64,000 bases of DNA from Vibrio anguillarum (GTDB lineage: Bacteria > Pseudomonadota > Gammaproteobacteria > Enterobacterales > Vibrionaceae), in the NCBI RefSeq assembly GCF_001989995.2, contig NZ_JAHGUP010000019.1, positions 1 to 64,000 of the forward strand, read 5' to 3'. The notes below the pieces were generated by a model, which was not told where the DNA came from, ran no database searches, and saw only the letters and a list, made by a program, of their open reading frames with translations. The position numbers were made by a program, and so were the translations under genes. The number at the start of each line of letters is the position of its first letter. Position 1 is the stretch's first letter. Below are positions 8,267 to 17,837 of the stretch, one piece after another.

Positions 8267-9358
8267 CTAGATAATGATCAGTTGGCCTTCAATCGCGCCA
8301 GCTTGTTTCAATGCTTGCAGAATCGCCATCAAATCTGAAGGGGCTGCGCCCACTTCGTTGACCGCGCGCACTAAATCATCCAAGGTCAAACCCGGTTCAA
8401 ATTTAAACATTTTACCTTGTGCTTCAGACACTTCTATTTGGCTATTAGGCACCACAGCTGTCTGACCACCCGCTAACGCATTGGGCTGACTGACATTCAA
8501 ATTCTCTTTAATGGCAACAGTCATACCACCGTGTGTCACCGCAGCAGGTTTTAAGCGCACATGCTGGCCGACAACAATGGTTCCCGTTCGTGAATTAACG
8601 ATAATTTTGGCTGAGCCATCCGCTGGATCAAACTCAACATTTTCGATTGCAGAAAGAAACGCGACGCGCTGCCCAACATCTCGTGGTGCACGGATACGTA
8701 CTGACGTTGCATCAACCGCGGTCGCCATCTCTGGGCCTAGGAAGTTATTCACTGCATCTGCCATACGTTGCGCCGTGGTGAAGTCAGATTCAAGCAAATT
8801 GAAGGTAATAAAATCGCCACGGCTAAAAGGTGTTGGCACTTCGCGTTCCACCATAGCGCCGCCTGAAATCAGGCCAACCGTTGGGTTATTGCCGACAATT
8901 TTAGAACCATCAGCACCGGTGGCACTAAAACCACTGACCACTAAATTACCTTGGGCCACAGCGTAAATTTGACCATCTAACCCCTTAAGGAAGGTTTGCA
9001 TTAGAGTGCCGCCACGTAAACTTTTAGCAGAGCCGATAGAAGAAACGGTGACATCGACACTTTGACCTTGCTTGGAAAACGCCGGCAATTCGGCCGTGAC
9101 AATCACGGCGGCAACGTTCTTTGTTTTCGGTTTAGTGCCCGGCGGCAATTGAATGCCGAAATTTTGCAACATGGCGTTAAAACTTTGGTCGGTGAACGGT
9201 GTCGATTCACCCGTTCCCGGTAGCCCAGTGACTAGACCATAACCCACTAATTGGTTACTCCGCACGCCCGCAACTTGAGAGACATCTTTGATACGGGCCG
9301 CTTGTGCATGGGTTGCGATGAGCAACAGACTTAAAACAAGCAGGGTGAATTTTTTCAT
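8267..9358 (-). CDS. flgI: Flagellar P-ring protein FlgI
   Basis: FlgI forms the P ring around the rod in the peptidoglycan layer. The product has 363 residues with a Sec signal peptide (cleavage after THAQA, about residue 20). It has the family motifs [30 protein letters not shown] and the conserved [22 protein letters not shown] end. The Shine-Dalgarno is weak (AAGG about 11 nt upstream). It follows flgH by 47 nt. In Vibrio the P ring is surrounded by the MotX/Y T-ring. Confidence 0.96.
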   Translation of the reverse strand: MKKFTLLVLSLLLIATHAQAARIKDVSQVAGVRSNQLVGYGLVTGLPGTGESTPFTDQSFNAMLQNFGIQLPPGTKPKTKNVAAVIVTAELPAFSKQGQSVDVTVSSIGSAKSLRGGTLMQTFLKGLDGQIYAVAQGNLVVSGFSATGADGSKIVGNNPTVGLISGGAMVEREVPTPFSRGDFITFNLLESDFTTAQRMADAVNNFLGPEMATAVDATSVRIRAPRDVGQRVAFLSAIENVEFDPADGSAKIIVNSRTGTIVVGQHVRLKPAAVTHGGMTVAIKENLNVSQPNALAGGQTAVVPNSQIEVSEAQGKMFKFEPGLTLDDLVRAVNEVGAAPSDLMAILQALKQAGAIEGQLIII

Positions 9359-9405
9359 GGTCTAGTACCTTAATTTCTACGTTTCTTTACGCCAGAACTC
9401 CGGCG

Positions 9406-10185
9406 TTACAGAGAGACATTAAAGAATCGTGCCAAGAATCCAGGTTCTTGCATATCTTGATTGGTGCCTGTACCTGAATATTGGATGCGTGCATTAGAAA
9501 TACGAGTAGAAGCAATGGTGTTGTCAAAGTCGATATCATCGGGACGAATGGTACCGCTTAAGCGAATGTATTCATCGCCAGTGTTCAGTGTGAGCCATTT
9601 TTCACCACGGATGACTAAGTTGCCGTTGGCCAGTACTTCAATCACTTCAACCGTGATCGAACCAGAAATACTGTTACTTTGGTTGGCTGCAGAACTGCCA
9701 TTGAACTTGTTGTCATTTTTCAACGCATAAGAGAAATTGTAATCACCCACAGTGAGATCTTTACCGCCGACAGCGAGTGGATCCATAGACGCATCATTGG
9801 ATTTGGATAGATCCGCATCAGCACTCTTGGCCGCTTTAGTACTTTCATCAAGATTGACGGTAATAATATCGCCAATGCCACGCGGTTTTGAATCATCATA
9901 AAGACTGTTCATTTGTGCCAAATTAAACAGTGAACCAGTTTCCGCGGCATAATGTTCCGGTTTCTGTTTTGGATGAATGGGAGCCCAAGCAGGATCACCG
10001 GCTACGGGATCGGAACGCTTACGCATTGAGTCCAGTAAACCAGAACCTTCTTCTGCAGACTTATCCCCTTCAACCGCGTCCACCACGGTTGTACCTTGAA
10101 CCACTTCAGGAGTATCGACCGGTGGCGGCATTAACGAGCAACCAGACAAAGCAGTAACAAATACAAGACTCAATAGACGTTTCAT
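9406..10185 (-). CDS. flgH: Flagellar L-ring lipoprotein FlgH
   Basis: FlgH is an outer-membrane lipoprotein that forms the L ring. The product has 259 residues with a lipobox LSGC (Cys16). The conserved core includes [30 protein letters not shown] and the C-terminal [28 protein letters not shown] segment. It lies between flgG and flgI. Confidence 0.96.
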   Translation of the reverse strand: MKRLLSLVFVTALSGCSLMPPPVDTPEVVQGTTVVDAVEGDKSAEEGSGLLDSMRKRSDPVAGDPAWAPIHPKQKPEHYAAETGSLFNLAQMNSLYDDSKPRGIGDIITVNLDESTKAAKSADADLSKSNDASMDPLAVGGKDLTVGDYNFSYALKNDNKFNGSSAANQSNSISGSITVEVIEVLANGNLVIRGEKWLTLNTGDEYIRLSGTIRPDDIDFDNTIASTRISNARIQYSGTGTNQDMQEPGFLARFFNVSL

Positions 10186-10208
10186 CGCAGCATTCTCTTA
10201 GTTAATGA

Positions 10209-10997
10209 TTAGAGTTGTTGGTTCACAAAACTCATCATCTTATCGACTGCTGAGATGACTTTTGAGTTCATTTCGTAAACGCGTTGCGCTTCAATCATGT
10301 TGACCAACTCTTCTGTGACGTTCACGTTAGAGGTTTCAAGCATGGATTGACGAACATCACCGAGGCCGTCAAGCCCTGGCACCCCTTCTTGTGGATCACC
10401 ACTAGCACCGGTCGGTAGATACAAGTTTTGACCAATCGGCTCTAGACCGCCTGGGTTGATAAAATCAACCGTGGTAATTTGTCCAACCACTTGGTTATTT
10501 TGCTGGCCACGAAGCCTAACTGACACTTCACCATCATTACCGACAGTAATAGAGATTGCATCCGGTGGAATAACAATTTCCGGCTCTAAATTATATCCAG
10601 CACCGGACGTCACAATCGCCCCTTCGTCGTTGAGGGTAAATTGACCATTTCGGCTATAAGCGATATTGCCATCTGGCATCAGGATTTGGAAAAAGCCGTC
10701 ACCTTCAATCATCATATCGAGGCTATTGGTCGTGGTTTGTACGTTGCCGTGGGTATGCACTTTTTGTGTTGCCACGACTTTAGAACCCGCACCAAGCATC
10801 AAACCGCTTGGCAGTTTGGTATTTTGCGAAGATTGACCGCCCGGTTGATTAATATTTTGATAAAACAGATCTTCAAATACCGCACGACCCTTTTTAAAAC
10901 CAATAGTCGAGGCGTTCGCTAGGTTGTTTGAGATAGTGGCAATATTGGTTTGTTGGGCATCAAGCCCGGTTTTACTTACCCATAATGCAGGTTGCAT
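10209..10997 (-). CDS. flgG: Flagellar distal rod protein FlgG
   Basis: This is the distal rod subunit of 262 residues, the usual length. The N-terminal motif TGLDAQQTNIATISNNLANASTIGFKKGRAVFEDL and the C-terminal NVNVTEELVNMIEAQRVYEMNSKVI are typical of the rod/hook/HAP family. AAGGAG precedes the ATG. It lies 21 nt after flgF. Confidence 0.97.
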   Translation of the reverse strand: MQPALWVSKTGLDAQQTNIATISNNLANASTIGFKKGRAVFEDLFYQNINQPGGQSSQNTKLPSGLMLGAGSKVVATQKVHTHGNVQTTTNSLDMMIEGDGFFQILMPDGNIAYSRNGQFTLNDEGAIVTSGAGYNLEPEIVIPPDAISITVGNDGEVSVRLRGQQNNQVVGQITTVDFINPGGLEPIGQNLYLPTGASGDPQEGVPGLDGLGDVRQSMLETSNVNVTEELVNMIEAQRVYEMNSKVISAVDKMMSFVNQQL

Positions 10998-11018
10998 AGT
11001 AATCTCCTTTAACGCTTA

Positions 11019-11768
11019 TCAGCTCATACGAAGTAATGAGTCGGACGATTTGTCCATCTCTTCTGCGGTGCTCATCATTTTGACTTGCATTTCAAATTGA
11101 CGTTGTAGCTCAATCAAGCTAGTCATCTCACCCACCGCATTGACATTACTGCCTTCCAGCGCACCTTTTAATAGCTTTACGCTAGCATCTGCTTCGAATG
11201 CTGCATTAGGATCTTTAGCACGAAATAAACCATTCGTATCTTTGTATAGGGATTGATTATTGGGTCGAACCAGTTTAATTCGGCCTACCACTTCCATCGC
11301 ATCGGCTGGAGCGCCTTGCGGACGAACGGAAATAGTACCGTCATTACCGATTTCTACTTTACTCAATGGAATAGGTAGAGTGATTGGCGCACCCGTTCCA
11401 TCTAGCACTAGATGGCCGCTACCATTTATGAGCATGCCATTTTGGTCAATACTAAGGTTGCCACTGCGGGTTAACCCCTCTTTGCCGGTTTTATCCATCA
11501 TGGAAATCCAACCGTCACCTTGAATGGTGATATCGAGATCGCGCCCTGTGGTAATGACACTGCCTTGCGCAAAATTATGTCCCGGACGTTCTGTCATGCT
11601 AAACACGCGGCTCGGTAACCCTTCGCCATAAGCTTGCATTGAGCGAGCTTGCGCCAAATCAGCACGGAACCCCGTGGTACTGACGTTTGCTAAATTGTTC
11701 GCTCTTAATTGCATGGCTTGCATGTTTTGCTTTGCGCCACTCATGGCGAGAAACAGTGCGCGATCCAT
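11019..11768 (-). CDS. flgF: Flagellar proximal rod protein FlgF
   Basis: This is a proximal rod subunit of 249 residues. It begins MDRALFLAMSGAKQNMQAM, the standard FlgF start, with GGAG 7 nt upstream. A TTG start 12 nt further up would overlap that Shine-Dalgarno and was rejected. The rod motif (LRANNLANVSTTGFRADL) and the C-terminal NVNAVGEMTSLIELQRQFEMQVKMM are clear. It is the first gene of flgFGHIJ, directly behind a consensus sigma54 promoter. Confidence 0.96.
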   Translation of the reverse strand: MDRALFLAMSGAKQNMQAMQLRANNLANVSTTGFRADLAQARSMQAYGEGLPSRVFSMTERPGHNFAQGSVITTGRDLDITIQGDGWISMMDKTGKEGLTRSGNLSIDQNGMLINGSGHLVLDGTGAPITLPIPLSKVEIGNDGTISVRPQGAPADAMEVVGRIKLVRPNNQSLYKDTNGLFRAKDPNAAFEADASVKLLKGALEGSNVNAVGEMTSLIELQRQFEMQVKMMSTAEEMDKSSDSLLRMS

Positions 11769-11802
11769 AATCTGCTCCAATAATCATCGTTCGATCATTA
11801 AA

Positions 11803-11819
11803 AGCAATTGACGTGCCAA
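11803..11819 (-). promoter_or_regulatory. sigma54 promoter of flgFGHIJ
   Basis: On the minus strand TTGGCACGTCAATTGCT is a full match to YTGGCACG-N4-TTGCW. The predicted start is near 11791, about 23 nt before flgF. Confidence 0.9.
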
Positions 11820-11901
11820 CTTATATTTAAACTAAAAATCAATAGGTTAAATGTGATTACACAAAAAATAGGGAGGATATAACGAAGATTGCCGCGAACA
11901 G

Positions 11902-11948
11902 ATGGCAACAATACCAAGCTAACATTGCCGCTAACTTGGTATTGCCAT
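11902..11948 (-). repeat. long hairpin between flgE and flgF
   Basis: AATACCAAG pairs with CTTGGTATT, extended by ATGGC/GCCAT past a small bulge, around a 16-nt loop. It begins 18 nt past the flgE stop. No U-run follows on the minus strand, so it is either a non-canonical terminator or a 3'-end stabiliser of flgBCDE mRNA. Confidence 0.55.
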
Positions 11949-11965
11949 TGATGACGTTAAAGGAA

Positions 11966-13270
11966 TTAACGGATCTGCAGTATGTTTTGTTGTAGCTGAT
12001 TGTGAACTTCAAGCGCACGCGAGTTCGCTTGGAAGTTACGCTGAGCAGAGATAAGATCCACCAGCTCTTGAGTCATATCAATGTTGGATTGTTCAATAAC
12101 ACCATTGCTGATGGTACCAAATGAGCCTTTGTTTGATTCACCCCAAATTTTATCACCGGAGAATTGAGTCGAATCCCACTGCGTACCGCCTTTTTTATCT
12201 AAGCCTTGTTCATTGGCTACGCGGACAAGCCCCACACGTCCTAGAATGGTATTTTGACCATTTGAGTAAGTGGCTAGCACACTGCCATTTTCATCGAAAT
12301 CGATCTTAGTCAAAAAGCCCGTGGTTGCGCCATCTTGTACAAATTTAGTCAACTCAAATGGAGCGGCAAATTGCGTAGCCGAATCGAGACTGAACGACAA
12401 TGTTTGGTTAGCATCCGCACCGTTGAGTTCAACTGGGTTTGCCCCCAAACCTAAAGACTCGGTTACAATTTGCTGACCATTATTCATGCTGGCTAGCGTA
12501 CCATCATTATTAAACTTCATGGTATGCCCAATATGACCCGTCGGCGTAGTGGCATCACCACCAACGACATTGATCGGTTTCTCACCAGTTTTATCCGTCA
12601 CGGTGTAATAGGTTTGCCATGTGTTAGCTTGCGTCTGATCTTTGAGGTAATAGGATGTCAACTTATAAGGCTGCCCCATCGAATCGTAGATCGTAGATGA
12701 GGTGGTACGGTTGTACGTCTCAGGATCAGTAATATCAAACAAGGTTGGGTCTTTTAACTTACCATTAGCTGGCAAGTTCGCGCCAAGTTCAACATTGGCT
12801 GTCTGTTTAGGTTTACCAAACTGAGCAGGAATATTGATAGGTTTTGGCTCATACGAAAGAACATCACCAGTATCAGGGTTAACATCATAGCCAAGTAAAA
12901 ACTCGTCATTTGACGTTACCATGTAATCATTTTTATCGAGGTGGAAAGCACCATTTCTGGTCAACTCATTTTGTTGAGGCGTCAGCTTATCTTTCGCAAC
13001 AGCAAAGAACCCCGTTCCCGCAACGCGCAAGTCCATCGGGTTATTAGTATAAATACTGGAACCTTCGTGGAATTGTTGTGCCACTTTGTTCGCCTGAACA
13101 CCTTGACCAGGAGTCGTTTTGGAGTTGGTAAACAATGAGGTTGAGTAAACATCACCAAACTCAGCACGCGACTCTTTAAAACCAAAGGTATTCGCGTTAG
13201 CAATGTTGTTACTGGTGGTGTTCAGATCTAACTGAGCTGCGGATAAACCGCTTAATGATATATACGACAT
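11966..13270 (-). CDS. flgE: Flagellar hook protein FlgE
   Basis: This is the hook subunit of 434 residues. The N-terminal SYISLSGLSAAQLDLNTTSNNIANANTFGFK and C-terminal SNIDMTQELVDLISAQRNFQANSRAL are the paired helical ends. The middle (about 100-380) is the surface-exposed hook domain. AGGAG precedes the start. It lies downstream of flgD, the hook cap that guides its polymerisation, and is the last gene of flgBCDE. Confidence 0.96.
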   Translation of the reverse strand: MSYISLSGLSAAQLDLNTTSNNIANANTFGFKESRAEFGDVYSTSLFTNSKTTPGQGVQANKVAQQFHEGSSIYTNNPMDLRVAGTGFFAVAKDKLTPQQNELTRNGAFHLDKNDYMVTSNDEFLLGYDVNPDTGDVLSYEPKPINIPAQFGKPKQTANVELGANLPANGKLKDPTLFDITDPETYNRTTSSTIYDSMGQPYKLTSYYLKDQTQANTWQTYYTVTDKTGEKPINVVGGDATTPTGHIGHTMKFNNDGTLASMNNGQQIVTESLGLGANPVELNGADANQTLSFSLDSATQFAAPFELTKFVQDGATTGFLTKIDFDENGSVLATYSNGQNTILGRVGLVRVANEQGLDKKGGTQWDSTQFSGDKIWGESNKGSFGTISNGVIEQSNIDMTQELVDLISAQRNFQANSRALEVHNQLQQNILQIR

Positions 13271-13313
13271 TCCAAAATCTCCTATCTAGCTAGCATATCT
13301 ACTCTATAAAGAG

Positions 13314-14021
13314 TTACGCTTTGCCAACTTCTAGTACTTCAGCAAGTTTAACTGGCGATGTAAATCCAGCCAGATTGAGCAGTACGTTACCATCACCTTT
13401 ACCCAGCAGAACGCTATTGACGTTTGCGTAAGTCGATACCGCAAACTCCTTGCTTTCTCCATCGAGCAAACCCGAAGCTTTCACTTGGTATTTGCCGCCC
13501 GGCAATGGATTACCGTTTTGATCGTTACCGTCCCATTCAACGCGATTATCACCGGCTGATTTAGCCCCGACATCAAAGGTACGAACCAATTGTCCAGCTT
13601 CATTCTCTATTCGGACAAACAAGTTCTCTAAACTTTGAGGAAGTTTGACCATCGCAGCCATCCCAGCACCCTCTTTTTTGATCCCTGCCGCTCCCGGTAC
13701 TAACACATCACGGCCAACCAGTGATGAAGCCTGTAGAGCTTGGTTAGATGTCATCGACGAGTTGAGACTCTCAAACTGAGTGTTCATTTTGCCGATACCA
13801 TCAACTGTGGCAAATGACGCCATTTGGGCGATCATCTGGTCATTACTGACCGGTTTAAAAGGATCTTGCTGAGCCAGTTGTTTGGTGAGTAACGATAGGA
13901 AGTCTTCTTGTTTAAGATCTTGCTTCCCCGTTGTCTCTTCTGTTTTCTTTTGGTCTTGAAGACTTTTCAGCTGGTCAATATAAGACAAGCCGCTTTGACC
14001 AATGTTATTTATTCCGGCCAT
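13314..14021 (-). CDS. flgD: Flagellar hook-capping protein FlgD
   Basis: FlgD is the hook scaffold/cap of 235 residues. The N-terminal half has the family motif QEDFLSLLTKQLAQQDPFKPVSNDQMIAQMASFATVDGI. The C-terminal half is a FlgD Ig-like/tudor domain (VEWDGNDQNGNPLPGGKYQVKASG). A strong AAGGAGG precedes the ATG. It lies 16 nt after flgC. Confidence 0.96.
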   Translation of the reverse strand: MAGINNIGQSGLSYIDQLKSLQDQKKTEETTGKQDLKQEDFLSLLTKQLAQQDPFKPVSNDQMIAQMASFATVDGIGKMNTQFESLNSSMTSNQALQASSLVGRDVLVPGAAGIKKEGAGMAAMVKLPQSLENLFVRIENEAGQLVRTFDVGAKSAGDNRVEWDGNDQNGNPLPGGKYQVKASGLLDGESKEFAVSTYANVNSVLLGKGDGNVLLNLAGFTSPVKLAEVLEVGKA

Positions 14022-14037
14022 ACGCTACCTCCTTATC

Positions 14038-14454
14038 CTATTGACCCATCTGCAGCGTGCGCAGCAGCATTTGTTTACTTGCATCAGCCACCTGCACGTT
14101 CGTTTGATACGAACGAGAAGCCGAAATCATGTTAGCCATCTCTTCCATCACATTGACATTAGGCTTGTAAATATAGCCTTCATCGTTAGCAAGTGGGTGA
14201 TCTGGGTTATATTCTGCGTTAAGCGGTTTATCGCTTTCAACAATACCTAATACTTTTACAGGTACATTATGATCACGGTTATAACGCGCTTTACTTAACT
14301 CTGCACCAAACACCGCGTGACGCGCTTTGTAAGTATCTTTCGCCGAACTACTCACACTATCTGCATTGGCTAAGTTACTTGAGGTCGTATTTAGACGAAC
14401 AGATTCAGCACTCATTGCAGAACCAGTCACATTGAACACATTAAATAAGCTCAT
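14038..14454 (-). CDS. flgC: Flagellar proximal rod protein FlgC
   Basis: This is a proximal rod subunit of 138 residues. It has the rod motif MSAESVRLNTTSSNLANADS near the N-terminus and a C-terminal VNVMEEMANMISASRSYQTNVQV helix. It starts 4 nt after the flgB stop, which suggests translational coupling. Confidence 0.97.
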   Translation of the reverse strand: MSLFNVFNVTGSAMSAESVRLNTTSSNLANADSVSSSAKDTYKARHAVFGAELSKARYNRDHNVPVKVLGIVESDKPLNAEYNPDHPLANDEGYIYKPNVNVMEEMANMISASRSYQTNVQVADASKQMLLRTLQMGQ

Positions 14455-14458
14455 CTAC

Positions 14459-14854
14459 TTATTCCCCTTTGATTGCTTTCGTTAAGTTCTTGAATTTACT
14501 GCCTAAGAAGTCCAGTGAGGCTTGGTGTCTGATCTGGTTTTGCATAAACAAGTTACGCTCTAAATCTACGTCAACCGTGTTGCCATCACCCGTATCAGGT
14601 TGAGTCGGAATTCGATAGAGACTCTCGCCAGTTACTTTCGTGGAGGCAGATATATGCCGACCATCCGTACGGCTAAGACCAATGCTTGCCCCTGAACTTG
14701 CCGCCTGCAATGCTTTTTGAAAGTCCATTCCTTTTGCTTTAAAGCCCGGTGTGTTCGCCTGTGCAATATTGGTGGAAATCACCTCAGCATTGCGCTCACG
14801 TACACCAACCGTGTGTTGGTGAATACCTAATGCGTTGTCAAAAGAAATAGCCAT
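14459..14854 (-). CDS. flgB: Flagellar proximal rod protein FlgB
   Basis: This is the innermost proximal rod subunit of 131 residues. The motif RNAEVISTNIAQANTPGFKAKGMDF (about 20-45) and a C-terminal QNQIRHQASLDFLGSKFKNLTKAIKGE helix identify it. AGAGG precedes the ATG. It is the first gene of flgBCDE under a sigma54 promoter about 45 nt upstream. Confidence 0.96.
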   Translation of the reverse strand: MAISFDNALGIHQHTVGVRERNAEVISTNIAQANTPGFKAKGMDFQKALQAASSGASIGLSRTDGRHISASTKVTGESLYRIPTQPDTGDGNTVDVDLERNLFMQNQIRHQASLDFLGSKFKNLTKAIKGE

Positions 14855-14898
14855 GTTTGCCTCTACACTAAAAACTGACTGTTACTACTCATATTAAA

Positions 14899-14915
14899 AG
14901 CAATTAACGTACCAA
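14899..14915 (-). promoter_or_regulatory. sigma54 promoter of flgBCDE
   Basis: On the minus strand TTGGTACGTTAATTGCT differs from consensus only at one base of the -24 box. The block around it (about 26 bp) is nearly identical to that of the flgF promoter. Confidence 0.85.
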
Positions 14916-15051
14916 CTTAAAAAAACGAACCGTGTTTACAACAATTTTATCTAAATAAGAATCCGTCGAAATGTAAGCAAAATATACGCCGCTTTATCCA
15001 CTTGTCGCCCACAACTTCAGTAAATCTCACCAATCAAAACGAAATTAAGGG

Positions 15052-15078
15052 AAAGAAAAAGCCCAGCAAAAGCTGGGC
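15052..15078 (-). terminator. terminator after cheR
   Basis: The stem GCCCAGC/GCTGGGC with an AAAA loop is followed by TTTTTC on the minus strand. It separates cheVR from flgB. Confidence 0.85.
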
Positions 15079-15120
15079 AAGTAACTAAAAGTAAGCAAGT
15101 AACTCAACGTAAGAATGTGG

Positions 15121-15948
15121 CTATTTGAGTTTATAAATGATGCCAGGGTTACAACGAACCATTTCAAACTTATCGGTCAATCCTGTCAGTGACTCCGATG
15201 CGCCGAGCAATAAGTAGCCACCGGGATTTAAGCTACTAGCCATTTGATTTAATACTTTCGACTTCATATCAGGTGAGAAATAAATCAAAACGTTACGACA
15301 GAAAATAATATCGAATTTACCCAATAAGGCATAGCTCTCCATTAAGTTCTGAGGACGGAAGTTAACTAAACGCTTAACGTTATCTTTGATTTTCATTCGG
15401 CCATCACCAGCATCCTCAAAAAAGATTTTGCGACGCTCCGGCGATAACCCTCTGCCAAGTGCTAAATTGTCATAAATCCCCGCTTTACACATATCCAGCA
15501 TGCTGGCAGAAATATCCGTCGCGGTGATGGCTACGCTCGGTAACATACCCGGCTTGCGCTGTTGAGTTTCGAGCACCGTCATCGCCATTGAGTAAGGCTC
15601 TTGACCTGAAGAGCTTGCCGCTGACCAAATTTTTATAGGGCGTTTATTTGCAGCGACCTCGGGTAATAGACGTTCCGCTAAAACGGTGAATGGGTAAGCA
15701 TCACGGAACCACAGTGTTTCGTTGGTGGTCATGGCATCGACCGCTGCAACTCGTAGCTCACGGTTTCGCCCCGTAACCACATCACGTAACAAGTCAGAAA
15801 GAGAGGTTAACTTGAATTTAGCAACCAGTGGACTTAAGCGACTTCTCACTAAGTACTGTTTGCTATCTCCAAGTACAATCCCGCACTGAGATTCCAAAAA
15901 ACGGCTGAAATCGCGATATTCTTGATCGCTTATAGTTATAGCAGTCAT
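15121..15948 (-). CDS. cheR: Chemotaxis protein methyltransferase CheR
   Basis: This enzyme methylates glutamates of chemoreceptors using S-adenosylmethionine. The product of 275 residues has an N-terminal helical domain (about 1-75). The SAM-binding domain contains WSAASSSGQEPYSMAM (glycine-rich loop), ITATDIS and FDIIFCRNVLIYF. It starts 10 nt after cheV. A cheV-cheR pair beside flgB is the Vibrio arrangement (cheR2 in some nomenclatures). Confidence 0.94.
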   Translation of the reverse strand: MTAITISDQEYRDFSRFLESQCGIVLGDSKQYLVRSRLSPLVAKFKLTSLSDLLRDVVTGRNRELRVAAVDAMTTNETLWFRDAYPFTVLAERLLPEVAANKRPIKIWSAASSSGQEPYSMAMTVLETQQRKPGMLPSVAITATDISASMLDMCKAGIYDNLALGRGLSPERRKIFFEDAGDGRMKIKDNVKRLVNFRPQNLMESYALLGKFDIIFCRNVLIYFSPDMKSKVLNQMASSLNPGGYLLLGASESLTGLTDKFEMVRCNPGIIYKLK

Positions 15949-15958
15949 TAATTTCTCT

Positions 15959-16885
15959 TTAGTTAACTAGTGCAGCTTTCACCGCATTCCCAAGCTCATC
16001 AGGGTTGAATTTAGCAATGAATGAGTTTGCACCCACTCGCTCAACCATGGCTTGGTTAAAAACGCCGCTCAGTGAAGAGTGAAGAATAACGTATAGATCT
16101 TTCAAATCTGAATTCCTACGTATCTCTGCTGTTAATGTATAGCCGTCCATTTCAGGCATTTCAATATCAGAGATCACTAAAGATATTTGATTGTAAATTG
16201 GCCCTTCTGCTGCCATTTCGATCAATTTTTCATACGCCTCTTTACCATCTTTAACAGCAACGACTTCAAAACCTATCGATTCTACTGCTCTTTGAACCTG
16301 TTTACGCGCAACGGTTGAGTCATCGGCAATTAAAATTCGACGGATGATCTCTTTTTCTGTTTCTACTTGGGCGATCGATTCACCAATCGATGAATCCATT
16401 GTCTCATTAACCGGAGAAATCTCTGCCAAAATTTTCTCTACATCGAGAATTTCTACCAATTCGTTATCAATATTGGTGACTGCGGTTAAGTAGTTATCTT
16501 TGCCTGAGCCATCTGGTGGAGGAAGAATGGCTTCCCAGTGCATGTTTACAATTCGATCCACCGAGCTGACCAAGAAAGCTTGGATAGATCGGTTGAATTC
16601 AGCAATGACCACAAAACACTTATCAAGGTCCGCGGTGGGACGTCCACCCACGGCCAAACTCAAATCAATGACAGAAACGGTTTGACCACGAATATGAGCA
16701 ACACCTTTGACTAGGCGATGTAAATTGGGCATCAAAGTTAACTTAGGGCACTGGAGCACCTCTTTAACTTTAAATACGTTGATACCATAACGTTGCCGTC
16801 CCATTAGACGAAACGTTAAGAGTTCTAATCGGTTTTGACCAACGAGTTGCGTACGCTGATTCACAGAATCAAGAATACCCGTCAT
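15959..16885 (-). CDS. cheV: Chemotaxis coupling/receiver protein CheV
   Basis: This is a CheW-response regulator fusion of 308 residues. The CheW-like domain (about 20-160) contains GVAHIRGQTVSVIDL. The receiver domain (about 183-305) has acidic residues Asp188-Asp189 and the phosphoacceptor Asp240 in VISDIEMPEMDGYT. It couples receptors to CheA and may act as a phosphate sink in adaptation. It is divergent from flgA, with 77 bp between the two start codons. Confidence 0.94.
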   Translation of the reverse strand: MTGILDSVNQRTQLVGQNRLELLTFRLMGRQRYGINVFKVKEVLQCPKLTLMPNLHRLVKGVAHIRGQTVSVIDLSLAVGGRPTADLDKCFVVIAEFNRSIQAFLVSSVDRIVNMHWEAILPPPDGSGKDNYLTAVTNIDNELVEILDVEKILAEISPVNETMDSSIGESIAQVETEKEIIRRILIADDSTVARKQVQRAVESIGFEVVAVKDGKEAYEKLIEMAAEGPIYNQISLVISDIEMPEMDGYTLTAEIRRNSDLKDLYVILHSSLSGVFNQAMVERVGANSFIAKFNPDELGNAVKAALVN

Positions 16886-16962
16886 AAGCTCATCTCCATC
16901 TCAAACTTTTATGCAAAAAAGTGGTAGTCTACTACAGGCTATGAAGAAACCAGAGAAACAGA

Positions 16963-17709
16963 ATGATGCATACAAAAATATGTTTACATCTACTTTCCAT
17001 AACTAAGTGTAGAGCTTTCTATAGAAATTTTTATCTCTCTATCGGCTTTTTATTGTTTTTCTTTAATTTTTCTCTTCATTCTGCCACTTTGCCGCAAGTT
17101 GAAGCCATTCAACAAGCTGCGGAACAACATGTTTTAGAAACTATTGAGTGGCCTCCCAGCGGGGAGTTAAACGTAAAAGCGGCAAATGTTGATGACCGAA
17201 TTTATGCCACCGACTGCCCCACACCGTTATCGACCTCTTCCTCATCCAGTAATGGTTCTGCAAGTAATATCACAGTTCTGGTTGAATGCATTGAAGATAA
17301 CTGGAAAATTTATGTTCCTGTAAGACTGACCATTTCACTGCCACTTGTCACCGTTGCCGTACCCATTTCTCGTGGGCAGCAAATTACGCAGCAAGATGTC
17401 TTGATTACAATGGTAGACTTACACCGCTTTAGACGACAAGGTTTTTCCGATATAAATCGTATCGTCGGAGCTAAAGTGAAAAAAAACATGCGTATTGGCG
17501 ATGTCGTTGAGCAAGATGATATATGCGTCGTATGTCGTAATGAAAACGTTATGATTCAAGCAGTCAAGCAGGGAATGATCATCACAACCAAAGGAACCGC
17601 TTTAAGTGATGGTATTTTTGGTGAGCAGATAAAAGTGAAAAATGATAAATCAAACCGTATAATAGATGCACAAGTAACCGGTATTGGCGAAGTCACGGTT
17701 CAATTTTAA
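16963..17709 (+). CDS. flgA: Flagellar P-ring assembly chaperone FlgA
   Basis: This periplasmic chaperone helps FlgI form the P ring. The product of 248 residues has a long N-terminal hydrophobic segment (about 24-40, ending LHSA) as signal. The C-terminal SAF-like domain has VPISRGQQITQQDVLITMVDLHRFRRQGFSDI and ends IVDAQ-VTGIGEVTVQF-like. Two adjacent ATGs occur at 16963 and 16966; the Shine-Dalgarno is weak. It lies upstream of flgMN but has a 128-bp gap with a separate sigma28 promoter for flgM. Confidence 0.92.
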   Translation: MMHTKICLHLLSITKCRAFYRNFYLSIGFLLFFFNFSLHSATLPQVEAIQQAAEQHVLETIEWPPSGELNVKAANVDDRIYATDCPTPLSTSSSSSNGSASNITVLVECIEDNWKIYVPVRLTISLPLVTVAVPISRGQQITQQDVLITMVDLHRFRRQGFSDINRIVGAKVKKNMRIGDVVEQDDICVVCRNENVMIQAVKQGMIITTKGTALSDGIFGEQIKVKNDKSNRIIDAQVTGIGEVTVQF

Positions 17710-17770
17710 CGCTTTCATTACACTTCTAAATGTGTTTACGTTGTTAAGAAAGTGAAACAGAAAAAAAAGC

Positions 17771-17797
17771 TAAAGTAATCACAAGCACCGTCGATAT
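17771..17797 (+). promoter_or_regulatory. sigma28 (FliA) promoter of flgMN
   Basis: TAAAGTAA, 11 nt, then GTCGATAT matches TAAAGTTT-N11-GCCGATAA. The predicted start is near 17805 and the flgM ATG is at 17838. Sigma28 control of its own anti-sigma factor is the expected feedback. Confidence 0.8.
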
Positions 17798-17837
17798 TGA
17801 CTGTACAGGTTTCCATTATTATTAATAAGGCTCACAT

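Noticed and set aside
16886..16962. Sigma28 or sigma54 promoter for cheV/flgA
   Set aside because: Only partial matches (for example TAAAAGTTT without a -10, and CTGG...AGCC with poor boxes); not called.
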